Shown here: piece after piece, positions 24,729 to 31,642 of the stretch | How the letters are laid out: every line of letters begins with the position of its first letter | Position numbering within the stretch: position 1 is the stretch's first letter | DNA from: Candidatus Woesebacteria bacterium | GTDB lineage: Bacteria > Patescibacteriota > Microgenomatia > UBA8517 | Direction of reading: 5' to 3' | NCBI GenBank assembly: GCA_020061305.1 | Contig: JAGUYM010000015.1 | Location: 1 to 41,958 of the forward strand | DNA: 41,958 nucleotides | Position numbers and translations under genes: made by a program | Notes under the pieces: generated by a model | What the model saw: the letters and a program-made list of their open reading frames with translations, nothing else | Told to the model about the DNA's origin: nothing | The model's database searches: none

Positions 24729-26105
24729 ATGGAGAATCGTGCGATTAATATTTTACCCAAAGCTCCAAAGTTTAGAGCCCTTCTTGGCCCATCTTTTATT
24801 CTTCTTGGTTTAGGTTTAGGAAGTGGCGAGTTTATTCTTTGGCCGTATTTAACTAGTAATTGGGGAATGGGCATAATCTGGGGCGCAATTCTGGGTGTTA
24901 CTTTTCAATTTTTTATAAATATGGAAATTGTGCGATATACTCTAGCAAAGGGAGAAAGTGTTTTTGTGGGTTTTACAAAGCTTTCTAAAATTTTACCATC
25001 TTGGTTTATTGCCTCAACCTTTTTAGCTTGGATTTGGCCGGGTATTATTGCTACTTCTGCTACTTTAATTGCAGAGGTGTTTAATATGGGTAAGTTTTGG
25101 AACGTTATTGCGGTTGTTTTATTGATTTTAATTGGTTTGATATTAACGCTGGGGCCTGTTCTGTATAAGACGGTTGAAAAAATTTCAATTATTTTAATTA
25201 GTCTTAGTGTGCCTGCTATTTTTGCATTAGCTGTTTATTTATCTTCAAAACAAAATTTAGTAGATTTGTTTTGGGGCTCCATAAATTTTGGTTTTATTCC
25301 TGAAGGTTTGCCATTAGCTTCATTTTTGGCCGCATTTGCTTTTGCCGGCGCAGGTGGAAATCTTAATTTAGCTCAGAGTTTTTATGTTAAAGAAAAAGGA
25401 TATGGGATGGGTAAATATGGGGATAAGATAACAAGCATTCTAACTAATAAAACCAATGAATTTAAACTTGAAGGGATAAGTTTTAAAATGAATAGTCAAA
25501 ATTTAGAAAGGTTTAAAAATTGGTGGAAAGTTGTTAATTTAGAACACTTAATTATATTTTGGTTTGGCGGAATTGTCTCAATTTTGATGTTGTCGCTTCT
25601 TGCTTACTCTACTGTTTATGGAAAAGAGGGACTAATGAATAGTGTCGCCTTTATAATTACCGAGTCTGGTGTGATTTCAGGTTATTTGGGACCATTTTTT
25701 GGTAATTTATTTTTAATTATTGGAGGATTTATGTTGTTTAATACTCAATTGACCGTTTTTGATGCTACAAGTAGGATAATGGCCGAAAATTTATTAATAA
25801 TTAAAATTAATAACTGGAAAAGCTCGGGATTGCCTAAGATTTATTATTCATTTTTATGGCTTCAAATATTTGTAGGGATAATTATATTTTTATTTGATTT
25901 TGGTCAACCCCTGTTTTTGCTTACAGTTTCCGCAGTTTTAAATGCCGTTGCCATGTTTATTCATATTGGTTTAACTTTGTTTTTGAATATAAAAATGCTT
26001 GAAAAAGAAATAAGACCAAGTTTATTTAGAATTTTTATGATAGCTTCTGCCTTTTGCTTTTTTGGCTACTTTTCATATAAAACTATTGTTCCACTATTTT
26101 TTTAA
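24729..26105 (+). CDS. Nramp-like (LeuT-fold) membrane transporter
   Basis: About 458 residues with some 11 hydrophobic segments. The first membrane helix has GLGLGSGEFILWPY, where true Nramp metal transporters carry DPGN; the helix-6 region reads FAGAGGNLNLAQSFYV instead of a clear MPH motif. It belongs to the Nramp-related branch, but metal ligands of classical Nramp are replaced, so the substrate could be another ion or small solute. A long cytoplasmic loop (about 215-265) is Lys- and Gly-rich. Start: ATG 24729, just after the ligase stop; a TTG lies one codon upstream. Family medium-high, substrate unknown. Confidence 0.72.
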   Translation: MENRAINILPKAPKFRALLGPSFILLGLGLGSGEFILWPYLTSNWGMGIIWGAILGVTFQFFINMEIVRYTLAKGESVFVGFTKLSKILPSWFIASTFLAWIWPGIIATSATLIAEVFNMGKFWNVIAVVLLILIGLILTLGPVLYKTVEKISIILISLSVPAIFALAVYLSSKQNLVDLFWGSINFGFIPEGLPLASFLAAFAFAGAGGNLNLAQSFYVKEKGYGMGKYGDKITSILTNKTNEFKLEGISFKMNSQNLERFKNWWKVVNLEHLIIFWFGGIVSILMLSLLAYSTVYGKEGLMNSVAFIITESGVISGYLGPFFGNLFLIIGGFMLFNTQLTVFDATSRIMAENLLIIKINNWKSSGLPKIYYSFLWLQIFVGIIIFLFDFGQPLFLLTVSAVLNAVAMFIHIGLTLFLNIKMLEKEIRPSLFRIFMIASAFCFFGYFSYKTIVPLFF

Positions 26106-26108
26106 TTA

Positions 26109-26384
26109 ATGTTTTACACATATGTGATTCGAAGTCTAAAAGATGGAAATTTATATACAGGGTTCGCTAGTGATTTAAGAAAAAGATTATTGAAATATAA
26201 TAATGGTCAAGTAAAATCGACAAAAAACAGAAGGCCGTTTAAATTAATTTATTATGAAGCTTGTGAAAATAAGACAGATGCATTACATAGAGAAATTTAC
26301 TTAAAGACTAGTTGGGGTAAAAAATATATTAAATCTAGATTAAAAAACTATTTTAATGGTATGATATTGAAGAGCCACAGTTAG
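26109..26384 (+). CDS. Single-domain GIY-YIG nuclease-like protein (UPF0213/URI type)
   Basis: 91 residues. The signature is YTYVIRSLKDGNLYTGFASDLRKRL (GIY to TYV, YIG to YTG, with the catalytic Arg in DLRKRL), followed by VKSTKNRRPFKLIYYEA and the conserved Glu in LHREIYLKTSWGKKYI. Stand-alone members of this UvrC-related family are frequent in bacteria and largely uncharacterised; DNA cleavage is expected from the fold. It starts 3 nt after the transporter stop. Confidence 0.88.
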   Translation: MFYTYVIRSLKDGNLYTGFASDLRKRLLKYNNGQVKSTKNRRPFKLIYYEACENKTDALHREIYLKTSWGKKYIKSRLKNYFNGMILKSHS

Positions 26385-26423
26385 ACATATTATAACAGTG
26401 GTAGATAGTTGGATATTTTGATT

Positions 26424-26434
26424 AGGGGAGGTGA
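26424..26434 (+). promoter_or_regulatory. Strong Shine-Dalgarno before the DUF4870-like gene
   Basis: AGGGGAGGTGA, 5 nt before the ATG. It decides the start and contrasts with the many SD-less starts in this window. Confidence 0.8.
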
Positions 26435-26439
26435 TTAGA

Positions 26440-26772
26440 ATGGCAGAAACAAAAAGTACTACAGGGCTTAAAAAAGAAACAGCAGGAGCCATAGCCTATG
26501 TATTAGGACCCATAACAGGAGTTTTAATGCTTGTTTTGGAAAAAGATCCATTTGTTAGATTTCATGCAATGCAATCAATTGTAGTTTTCGTTGGTTTATT
26601 TGCCTTGCAGTGGATGTTAGGACTTACTATTATTCTTGCAATTTTAGTTCCATTGGTTGGAATAGTAAGTTTCATCCTTTGGCTTATGTGTATATACAAA
26701 GCTTGGACGGGTGAAGAGTGGGAAGTTCCGTTTGCAGGAAAGTTTGCAAGACAATTGGTAAAAAAGGCATAA
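26440..26772 (+). CDS. DUF4870/UPF0132-like membrane protein
   Basis: 110 residues with three membrane segments (about 15-35, 45-65 and 68-90). The pattern KETAGAIAYVLGPITGVLMLVLEKDPFVRFHAMQSIVVF is the hallmark of this family (Tic20-like small membrane proteins). The start at 26440 is fixed by a strong Shine-Dalgarno AGGGGAGGTGA (26424-26434), the best in the window; the track start at the GTG 26431 would lie inside it. Function unknown. Confidence 0.82.
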   Translation: MAETKSTTGLKKETAGAIAYVLGPITGVLMLVLEKDPFVRFHAMQSIVVFVGLFALQWMLGLTIILAILVPLVGIVSFILWLMCIYKAWTGEEWEVPFAGKFARQLVKKA

Positions 26773-26808
26773 GTCTTTGACCAACTTCGTGGTAGAATTG
26801 TTCTATCT

Positions 26809-27297
26809 ATGAAGTTGGTTATTGGTTTAGGAAACCCGGGAAAGAAATATAAAAATAACAGACATAATGTTGGCTATATGGTCATAGACCAAGTTAAGAG
26901 AGAAGAATTAAGAACTAAGAATTTTAAAGCGTTAAAATCTGATAAGTTCATGAACAATTCTGGTAGTTTTGTTAAAAAATTGACTACCGACTACGGACTA
27001 CCGACTAATGACCTGTATGTTGTCCATGATGACCTAGATATCAAACTTGGTTCATATAAAATCCAATTCGGAAAAGGACCAAAAGACCACAATGGTCTAA
27101 AGTCTATTGGCTTGGAACTTGGGACTAGTGACTATTGGCATGTTAGGGTGGGGATAGAGAATAGGAATCAGGAAAGAGGAATCAGAAAAGAGGGATATGA
27201 GTATGTTTTGGAAGATTTTACGGCAGAAGAAGTAGGAAAAGTAGAACAGGTAGTTAAAGAAGTAGTAAAGGATTTATGCAAAAGATTGGAAGCCTAA
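26809..27297 (+). CDS. pth: Peptidyl-tRNA hydrolase, short form
   Basis: 162 residues, shorter than the usual 185-200. N-terminus MKLVIGLGNPGKKYKNNRHNVGYMVID carries the catalytic His in RHNVG and Asn; SDKFMNNSG, VVHDDLDIKLG (catalytic Asp) and GPKDHNGLKS are intact. About 30 residues between VID and FMNNSG are missing compared with standard Pth, and that region is replaced by a heptamer-repeat tract. At least three further tracts lie in loops. It recycles peptidyl-tRNA in the cytosol. It overlaps the next small ORF by 22 nt. Confidence 0.92.
   Translation: MKLVIGLGNPGKKYKNNRHNVGYMVIDQVKREELRTKNFKALKSDKFMNNSGSFVKKLTTDYGLPTNDLYVVHDDLDIKLGSYKIQFGKGPKDHNGLKSIGLELGTSDYWHVRVGIENRNQERGIRKEGYEYVLEDFTAEEVGKVEQVVKEVVKDLCKRLEA
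26892..26926 (+). repeat. Heptamer tract 1 in pth
   Basis: AGTTAAG, AGAGAAG, AATTAAG, AACTAAG, AATTTTA at the site where the normal Pth sequence is shortened. Confidence 0.65.
26982..27009 (+). repeat. Heptamer tract 2 in pth
   Basis: GACTACC, GACTACG, GACTACC, GACTAAT: four nearly perfect 7-mers. Confidence 0.85.
27107..27141 (+). repeat. Heptamer tract 3 in pth
   Basis: TTGGCTT, GGAACTT, GGGACTA, GTGACTA, TTGGCAT, a degenerate series in 7-nt register. Confidence 0.45.
27159..27193 (+). repeat. Heptamer tract 4 in pth
   Basis: GAATAGG, AATCAGG, AAAGAGG, AATCAGA, AAAGAGG: alternating units, encoding RNQERGIRKEG. Confidence 0.7.
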
Positions 27298-27545
27298 TAA
27301 ACAAATACAAAGTCGATGACAGCGACAAATATCTTTCGCGAGAATTTCAAAAATACGCATACGATTTAGCTGTAGAATTAGATGATTTGGCACACAAATC
27401 ATTGTATATGCGTTTGGCTAAAAATACCCCCAGGAACTTGTTGGAGGTGGCAAGAAGTTTTGTAAAAGACGCCACAAATGCCAAATCTAAAGCAAAATTA
27501 TATATGTGGAAATTGAAACAGTTAAAATTGGTGGCTAAAATGTAA
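27276..27545 (+). CDS. Small basic helical protein, unknown
   Basis: 89 residues, Lys-rich, predicted all-helical (YLSREFQKYAYDLAVELDDLAHKSLYMRLAKNTPRNLLEVARSFVKDATN). The pattern YxRLAKxTPRxLLExAxxFVxDA looks conserved and could mark a CPR-specific family, but I cannot name it. It overlaps the 3' end of pth by 22 nt and precedes the CvpA-CAP gene by 2 nt, so all three are probably one operon. Confidence 0.6.
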   Translation: MQKIGSLINKYKVDDSDKYLSREFQKYAYDLAVELDDLAHKSLYMRLAKNTPRNLLEVARSFVKDATNAKSKAKLYMWKLKQLKLVAKM

Positions 27546-27547
27546 AG

Positions 27548-28519
27548 ATGCAGTTAATTCAAGGCAACTACATAGACTTAATTATTATTTTAACCTTTAT
27601 CTATTTTATTTTTGGTGCATTTAAATATAACATTTGGCACATACTTTCAGATTTTATTTCCTTTTTTGGTTCATTAATACTATCTTTTAGGTTTTATAAA
27701 CCGGTTTCCGAATTTTTAAAACTTAACTTTTCACTGACATCTTCAATATCAAATGCTTTAGGCTTCTTGTTTTCAGCAATTATTATTGAATCAATTTTAT
27801 CTTATTTAACTGCACACTTAGTTGATAAAATTCCTGAAAAAGTTAAAAATCATAAAATTTCAAAATTTTTTTCAATCATTCCTTCAGTAGGTGAAGCCCT
27901 AATTTTAATTGGATTTGTGCTTGTTTTGACGATATCAATGCCGATTAAACCTCAAATTAAAGATGATATAGTTAATTCAAAAATTGGTGGCCATATTTTA
28001 GAAAAAACTTCTGTACTTGAATCGTCTGTGGATGAAATTTTTGGCGGTGTTATTAAAGATACCCTTACATATTTCACAGTTAGACCCAATTCCAAAGAAT
28101 CCGTGTCGCTTGAGGTTTTCAAAACTGAACTTTATGTTGATGAAAAAGCGGAAAGTGAAATGTTTTGGAAAGTAAATGAGGAAAGAAGAAAACTTGGAAT
28201 ATCAGAATTAAAATGGAGACCAGAGCTTGTGCCGGTTGCCAGAAGTCATGCCAAAGACATGTGGGAAAGAAAATATTTTAGCCACTATTCACCTGAAGGC
28301 AAAGATGTGGGGGACCGGCTAATTTCATCAAATGTGACCTTTACATTTGCAGGGGAAAATCTGGCTCTTGCTCCAACCGTTGTTACAGCCCATACAGGAC
28401 TTATGAATAGTCAAGGACACAGGGAAAATATGCTTCATCCTGACTTTAAGCAAATTGGAATTGGAGTAATAGATAATGGCTACTATGGCAAAATGTTTGT
28501 ACAAGTTTTTACAGATTGA
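27548..28519 (+). CDS. CvpA-like membrane domain fused to an extracellular CAP/SCP domain
   Basis: 323 residues. N-terminal CvpA-like region with about four membrane helices (residues 10-135), a linker, then a CAP (SCP/PR-1) domain (about 200-323) with WKVNEERRKLGISELKW, ARSHAKDMWERKYFSHYSPEG, AGENLA and SQGHRENMLHPDFKQIGIG. The two His and two Glu residues that line the CAP cavity are present. The CAP domain would sit outside the cell; bacterial CAP proteins are linked to spore coat, adhesion or lipid binding. The next gene starts in its stop codon (TGATG). Confidence 0.88.
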   Translation: MQLIQGNYIDLIIILTFIYFIFGAFKYNIWHILSDFISFFGSLILSFRFYKPVSEFLKLNFSLTSSISNALGFLFSAIIIESILSYLTAHLVDKIPEKVKNHKISKFFSIIPSVGEALILIGFVLVLTISMPIKPQIKDDIVNSKIGGHILEKTSVLESSVDEIFGGVIKDTLTYFTVRPNSKESVSLEVFKTELYVDEKAESEMFWKVNEERRKLGISELKWRPELVPVARSHAKDMWERKYFSHYSPEGKDVGDRLISSNVTFTFAGENLALAPTVVTAHTGLMNSQGHRENMLHPDFKQIGIGVIDNGYYGKMFVQVFTD

Positions 28520-28818
28520 TGTTTGAGGAAGTATACAAAATAGTTAAAAAAATTCCGAAGGGCAAGGTTTTGACCTATGGACAAATTGCAAAAATGTTGG
28601 GGATCAAAGATGCAAGAAAAGTTGGTTTTGCGCTTCATGCCAATAAATCTTCAGACATTCCATGTCATAGAGTAGTAAATAAGGATGGTGGTTTGGCCAA
28701 ATCCTTTGCATTTGGTGGAATTGAGGAACAACAAATAAGGCTTGAGGCGGAAGGGGTTATCTTTCAGCAGAATGGCCTGGTAGATTTAGAAAAATACCTT
28801 TATACTGAGAGTAGATGA
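28519..28818 (+). CDS. MGMT-family DNA-binding domain protein (methylguanine methyltransferase-like)
   Basis: 99 residues, only the C-terminal DNA-binding/active-site domain of O6-alkylguanine transferases: PKGKVLTYGQIAKMLGIKDARKVGFALHAN then IPCHRVVNKDGGL. The active-site PCHRV keeps its Cys, unlike the alkyltransferase-like (ATL) proteins which carry Trp, so it may truly repair alkylated guanine. The start is the ATG at 28519 overlapping the previous TGA; the track's TTG at 28516 is unlikely. Confidence 0.9.
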   Translation: MFEEVYKIVKKIPKGKVLTYGQIAKMLGIKDARKVGFALHANKSSDIPCHRVVNKDGGLAKSFAFGGIEEQQIRLEAEGVIFQQNGLVDLEKYLYTESR

Positions 28819-29321
28819 AAAAAGAGGTAATCAATCATTTCTTATATTTATTGGGTTATTTAATTTTGATAGTTATTTTAAATTCATTATATTCATTAAA
28901 ATATTATCCTTTAATACTTGGTGCATTAGTTGGGATATTTTTACCATACATAGACCATCTTCTCCATGTTTATTTTATTTCTCCTCAGGAATTAAACTCA
29001 CAGCGTATAAAATATATGATCTTACAAAAACAAATCAAAGGGGCTTTACAGCTTCTATATGAGACTGCGGGGGAGAGAACTAATTTGGCATTTCACACAC
29101 TCAATTTTCAGTTGATATTTATTGTTTTAACTTTTTGGATAATTTCTTCATCCGGTAGCTATTTTGGTAAGGGATTGGTTTTGGCATTTTTTTTAAGTCT
29201 ATTTTTACAAAATTTAAGGAAGTATTTAAACAAAGAAATTCTTTTTGTTGATATAGATAAAACAAGAATTTACTTTATTGCAAATATTTTATTTTTAATA
29301 ATTTTTGCAATCCTGGTTTAG
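28815..29321 (+). CDS. Polytopic membrane protein, unknown
   Basis: 168 residues with about five hydrophobic segments (8-26, 32-55, 93-112, 115-132, 150-168) and a polar middle (SPQELNSQRIKYMILQKQIKGALQLLYETAGERTNLAFHTL). The GIFLPYIDHLLHVYF stretch with Asp and two His residues is reminiscent of membrane metal-dependent hydrolases, but this is weak. ATGA overlap with the MGMT-like gene suggests one transcript. Its end overlaps the convergent thioredoxin-like gene by 4 nt. Confidence 0.6.
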   Translation: MKKEVINHFLYLLGYLILIVILNSLYSLKYYPLILGALVGIFLPYIDHLLHVYFISPQELNSQRIKYMILQKQIKGALQLLYETAGERTNLAFHTLNFQLIFIVLTFWIISSSGSYFGKGLVLAFFLSLFLQNLRKYLNKEILFVDIDKTRIYFIANILFLIIFAILV

Positions 29322-29698
29322 AGGCTTTTAAAAAGGTTAATTATTGGGGTGGAGCCGGTTAGGCATTTACCGTCAGGTGTTACCATAAATGGCACAGACA
29401 TTTGAGCTGAAGCTGGTTTGGGATCGCATTTGTTAAATCTATCCTGCATAATGCTACTATTGTTTTTATCATACCAAACCTCTCTTTTTATTATTTTAAC
29501 ACTATCAATTTTATCCCATGAATCAAAAAATTCTTGTACAGCAGCACAGTGTGGACAGCCATTTCCCCAAAAATATTCATATACAGTTTGATCGCGGGTG
29601 GGGATATTGACAGGTTTTTCTTGGCGGGTAAAAAAATAAGCACCACCACCAAGAATTAAAAGAGAAGAAATAATGATTAAAATTCCAAGTTTGTTCAT
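29318..29698 (-). CDS. Membrane-anchored thioredoxin-fold protein (CPHC)
   Basis: 126 residues: an N-terminal membrane anchor (about 3-22) and an extracytoplasmic thioredoxin-like domain with active site FWGNGCPHCAAVQEFF and a cis-Pro-like SVPFMVTPDGK. CPHC gives DsbA-like oxidising potential in known proteins. It is the last gene of the minus-strand copper operon and overlaps the HMA protein gene by 4 nt, so a role in keeping copper-binding cysteines in the right redox state is plausible. Confidence 0.82.
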   Translation of the reverse strand: MNKLGILIIISSLLILGGGAYFFTRQEKPVNIPTRDQTVYEYFWGNGCPHCAAVQEFFDSWDKIDSVKIIKREVWYDKNNSSIMQDRFNKCDPKPASAQMSVPFMVTPDGKCLTGSTPIINLFKSL

Positions 29699-29886
29699 AT
29701 TATTTCAATACTGTAGCCCGCTTTTTTAACTATTTCAACTATGGTTTTTGTGTCGTGTTCTTCATATACCTCAAGAATATTTGCTTGATATGAACATTTG
29801 CAGTTTTTAATTCCTGCATCTTCCAAATCCAACTCTAAAAGAGTGGCACACGAGTCACAATCCATACCTGTAATTTTGTATTTCAT
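29695..29886 (-). CDS. Stand-alone heavy-metal-associated (HMA) domain protein
   Basis: 63 residues forming one ferredoxin-like HMA domain: MKYKITGMDCDSCATLLELDLEDAGI with the metal-binding CxxC (DCDSC) and the typical ending KKAGYSIE. It resembles a copper chaperone (CopZ-like), although family loops usually read GMxCxxC with a hydrophobic residue before the first Cys rather than Asp. Expected to hand Cu(I) to CopA or to a cupredoxin domain nearby. It overlaps the thioredoxin-like gene by 4 nt. Confidence 0.85.
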   Translation of the reverse strand: MKYKITGMDCDSCATLLELDLEDAGIKNCKCSYQANILEVYEEHDTKTIVEIVKKAGYSIEII

Positions 29887-29976
29887 ACAAAAAAATTTCT
29901 AATTACATTAATTTTTCTAAATAAATCCCAATTACCAATTCATAATTTAGGTCAATTAAATTGATTGGGTCAATTT

Positions 29977-30003
29977 GGTTCATTCAATTACGTTGAATGA
30001 ACC
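29977..30003. other. 11-bp perfect inverted repeat at the 3' end of the DsbD-like gene
   Basis: GGTTCATTCAA, a 5-nt loop (ttacg), then TTGAATGAACC, straddling the stop codon of the minus-strand gene. It could stop transcription or protect the mRNA end, but no T-run follows on the minus strand, so it is not a standard intrinsic terminator. Confidence 0.45.
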
Positions 30004-30957
30004 TGTATACATTCCCATGCCACAACTAAATGATAATTGTCCTAATTCCTCTGGTGTAAATTCAATTGTTTCTGCACCGTTTGTGGGGAGAATTTTATTT
30101 ATTTTGAGAGTTGGAATAATAAAGCTTCTGGCACAACTTTGAACATTTTGGCTTTTAATGACGAGTTTAACCGGCACTCCCTTTTTAAGAACATTTGTTT
30201 TTGTTGTATAACCATTGTTTTTGGCAATGATTTCAACTTGTTGAACTCCATTTACTATGGTTGGGCCTTGATTAGGGCTTGAATTTGTGAGAACCGATTT
30301 ATAATTTTGAAAGGTATGTGGACTTCCACGAAGTACTTGGCCGTTATTTATGGAAAGTAAACCAATTATAGCAACAGTCGCCGCGGCAATTTTGGTTAGA
30401 ATTGCGTTTTTAAATATCTTTTCAATTGTTAAACCCAGCAAGAAGAAAACAGGGGATGTCCCAAGAGTAAAAAAAAGCATGATTAATGCTCCATTTAAGG
30501 CACTCCCAGAACCAATTGATAAAATTAACATCGCCTGTGTTACCCCGCAGGGGATAAATACAGTTAGAAAACCCAGGATAAGGGGGGTGAGCGATGAATC
30601 CTTGATTTTATTATTTCTTATTAACCTAAAAATAAATTTTGGAGGTTTAATGGCGGTAAAATTAAAAATCGGATGTAAATTTAATATTCTTGCTGCTGTA
30701 GCCAACATAAAAAGACCAATTAATATTTGTAATATTGCCTGAACACCGATAGATATATTAAAGGCCTCACCAAATGCACCCAGTATTCCCCCCAAAATAG
30801 TATAGGCAAAAAGTTTTGAAGCAAGAAATATCCCTGTTGGTTTGTATTTATCAGATTCTTTGGAGATGCTACTTGCCAAAAGTCCGCCTTGAACCGTAAC
30901 ACAGGAAATTCCACCACTAGTCAAACCCGTTATAAATGCCAATAATAAATTATTCAT
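29980..30957 (-). CDS. DsbD/TauE-SafE-type membrane protein fused to a cupredoxin domain
   Basis: 325 residues. Residues 1-205 hold about six membrane helices with GLTSGGISCVTVQGGLLAS and FLTVFIPCGVTQAMLILS, paired Cys-containing segments as in CcdA/DsbD and the heavy-metal 'SafE-like' exporters. Residues 235-325 form an extracytoplasmic cupredoxin-like domain: VQSCARSFIIPTLKINKILP and FSCGMGMYTGSFNVIE, with Cys and Met copper ligands. It probably moves electrons or copper across the membrane. First gene of the minus operon, divergent from csoR across the CsoR operator. Confidence 0.83.
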   Translation of the reverse strand: MNNLLLAFITGLTSGGISCVTVQGGLLASSISKESDKYKPTGIFLASKLFAYTILGGILGAFGEAFNISIGVQAILQILIGLFMLATAARILNLHPIFNFTAIKPPKFIFRLIRNNKIKDSSLTPLILGFLTVFIPCGVTQAMLILSIGSGSALNGALIMLFFTLGTSPVFFLLGLTIEKIFKNAILTKIAAATVAIIGLLSINNGQVLRGSPHTFQNYKSVLTNSSPNQGPTIVNGVQQVEIIAKNNGYTTKTNVLKKGVPVKLVIKSQNVQSCARSFIIPTLKINKILPTNGAETIEFTPEELGQLSFSCGMGMYTGSFNVIE

Positions 30958-30972
30958 AATTTGATTTGCCTC

Positions 30973-31003
30973 TTGACATCCCCCCTAGGGGGATGTATAT
31001 AAT
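30973..31003 (+). promoter_or_regulatory. Promoter with a CsoR operator in its spacer
   Basis: TTGACA (30973-30978), a 19-nt spacer and TATAAT (30998-31003). The palindrome ACATCCCCC-CTA-GGGGGATGT (30976-30996) fills the spacer and matches the G/C-tract operators bound by CsoR repressors. Apo-CsoR bound here would block RNA polymerase; Cu(I) binding would release it. The 19-nt spacer is longer than ideal. The divergent membrane gene starts only 16 nt away (30957), so it may be controlled from the same site. Confidence 0.85.
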
Positions 31004-31026
31004 AATTTTACTTTAATTATCTTATT

Positions 31027-31284
31027 ATGCAAGACCCAAAAAGACAAATTGTTCATAGATTAAAAATTGCCAATGGCCATTTGGAGAAAGTTATCAAAAT
31101 GGTAGAAGATGATGCGTATTGTATTGATATTGTTCACCAATCCTTAGCAGTTCAATCTGCTTTGAAAAAAGCTGATGAGATTGTGCTTGAGAATCATCTT
31201 AAAAATTGTGTTGCTAGCGAGATTCGTCAAGGCAAAACAGGGTCTGCAATTAAAGAAGTTATGGAGGTATTGAAGAAAAAATAA
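31027..31284 (+). CDS. csoR: Copper-sensing transcriptional repressor CsoR
   Basis: 85 residues, all-helical DUF156 fold. Cu(I) ligands are visible in order: Cys in DAYCIDIVHQ, His in VLENHLKNC and Cys four residues later (Cys-x-His-Cys arrangement of CsoR). HRLKIANGHLEKVIKM is the conserved helix 1 for DNA binding. It releases its operator upon binding Cu(I). It opens the csoR-cupredoxin-copA operon and has its operator directly upstream (30976-30996), giving autoregulation. Confidence 0.93.
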   Translation: MQDPKRQIVHRLKIANGHLEKVIKMVEDDAYCIDIVHQSLAVQSALKKADEIVLENHLKNCVASEIRQGKTGSAIKEVMEVLKKK

Positions 31285-31285
31285 G

Positions 31286-31642
31286 ATGGATATGGATCAA
31301 ATACTAGTTTTAATTTCGGGAGTTGGGCTAATTGCTTTTATTTACTGGTTCTTTTTTGGCAAGAAAGAAGATCATTACTTAGGGAACAAGGTTGAGATTA
31401 TTGTTAGTGGGGGATATAAACCATCCGTCATAAAAGCCAAAAATAATCAAAAATTAATGCTTTCCTTTATAAGAACAGAAAATAACAGCTGTCTAGAAGA
31501 AATAATGCTTCCAGATTTTAAGATCAAAAAATATTTGCCTCTTAATGAAAAAGTAGACATCGAAATTTTTCCTGAAAAAAGAGGGGAATATGAATTCCAT
31601 TGTGGTATGAATATGTATAGAGGAAAAATAAAGATCCTATGA
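31286..31642 (+). CDS. Membrane-anchored cupredoxin-like protein
   Basis: 118 residues: one N-terminal membrane helix (about 6-24) and an extracytoplasmic cupredoxin domain, [24 protein letters not shown]...[20 protein letters not shown]...[18 protein letters not shown]. The Cys of NSCLEE and the CGMNM tail match the same positions in the fused domain at 29980-30957, so they are paralogous copper sites. It likely accepts or delivers Cu outside the membrane next to CopA. It starts 1 nt after csoR and overlaps copA by 4 nt. Confidence 0.85.
   Translation: MDMDQILVLISGVGLIAFIYWFFFGKKEDHYLGNKVEIIVSGGYKPSVIKAKNNQKLMLSFIRTENNSCLEEIMLPDFKIKKYLPLNEKVDIEIFPEKRGEYEFHCGMNMYRGKIKIL

Noticed and set aside
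29977-30003. Intrinsic terminator of the minus-strand copper operon gene
   Set aside because: The 11-bp stem is perfect but no T-run follows on the minus strand, and the next operon genes lie downstream. Kept only as an inverted repeat.
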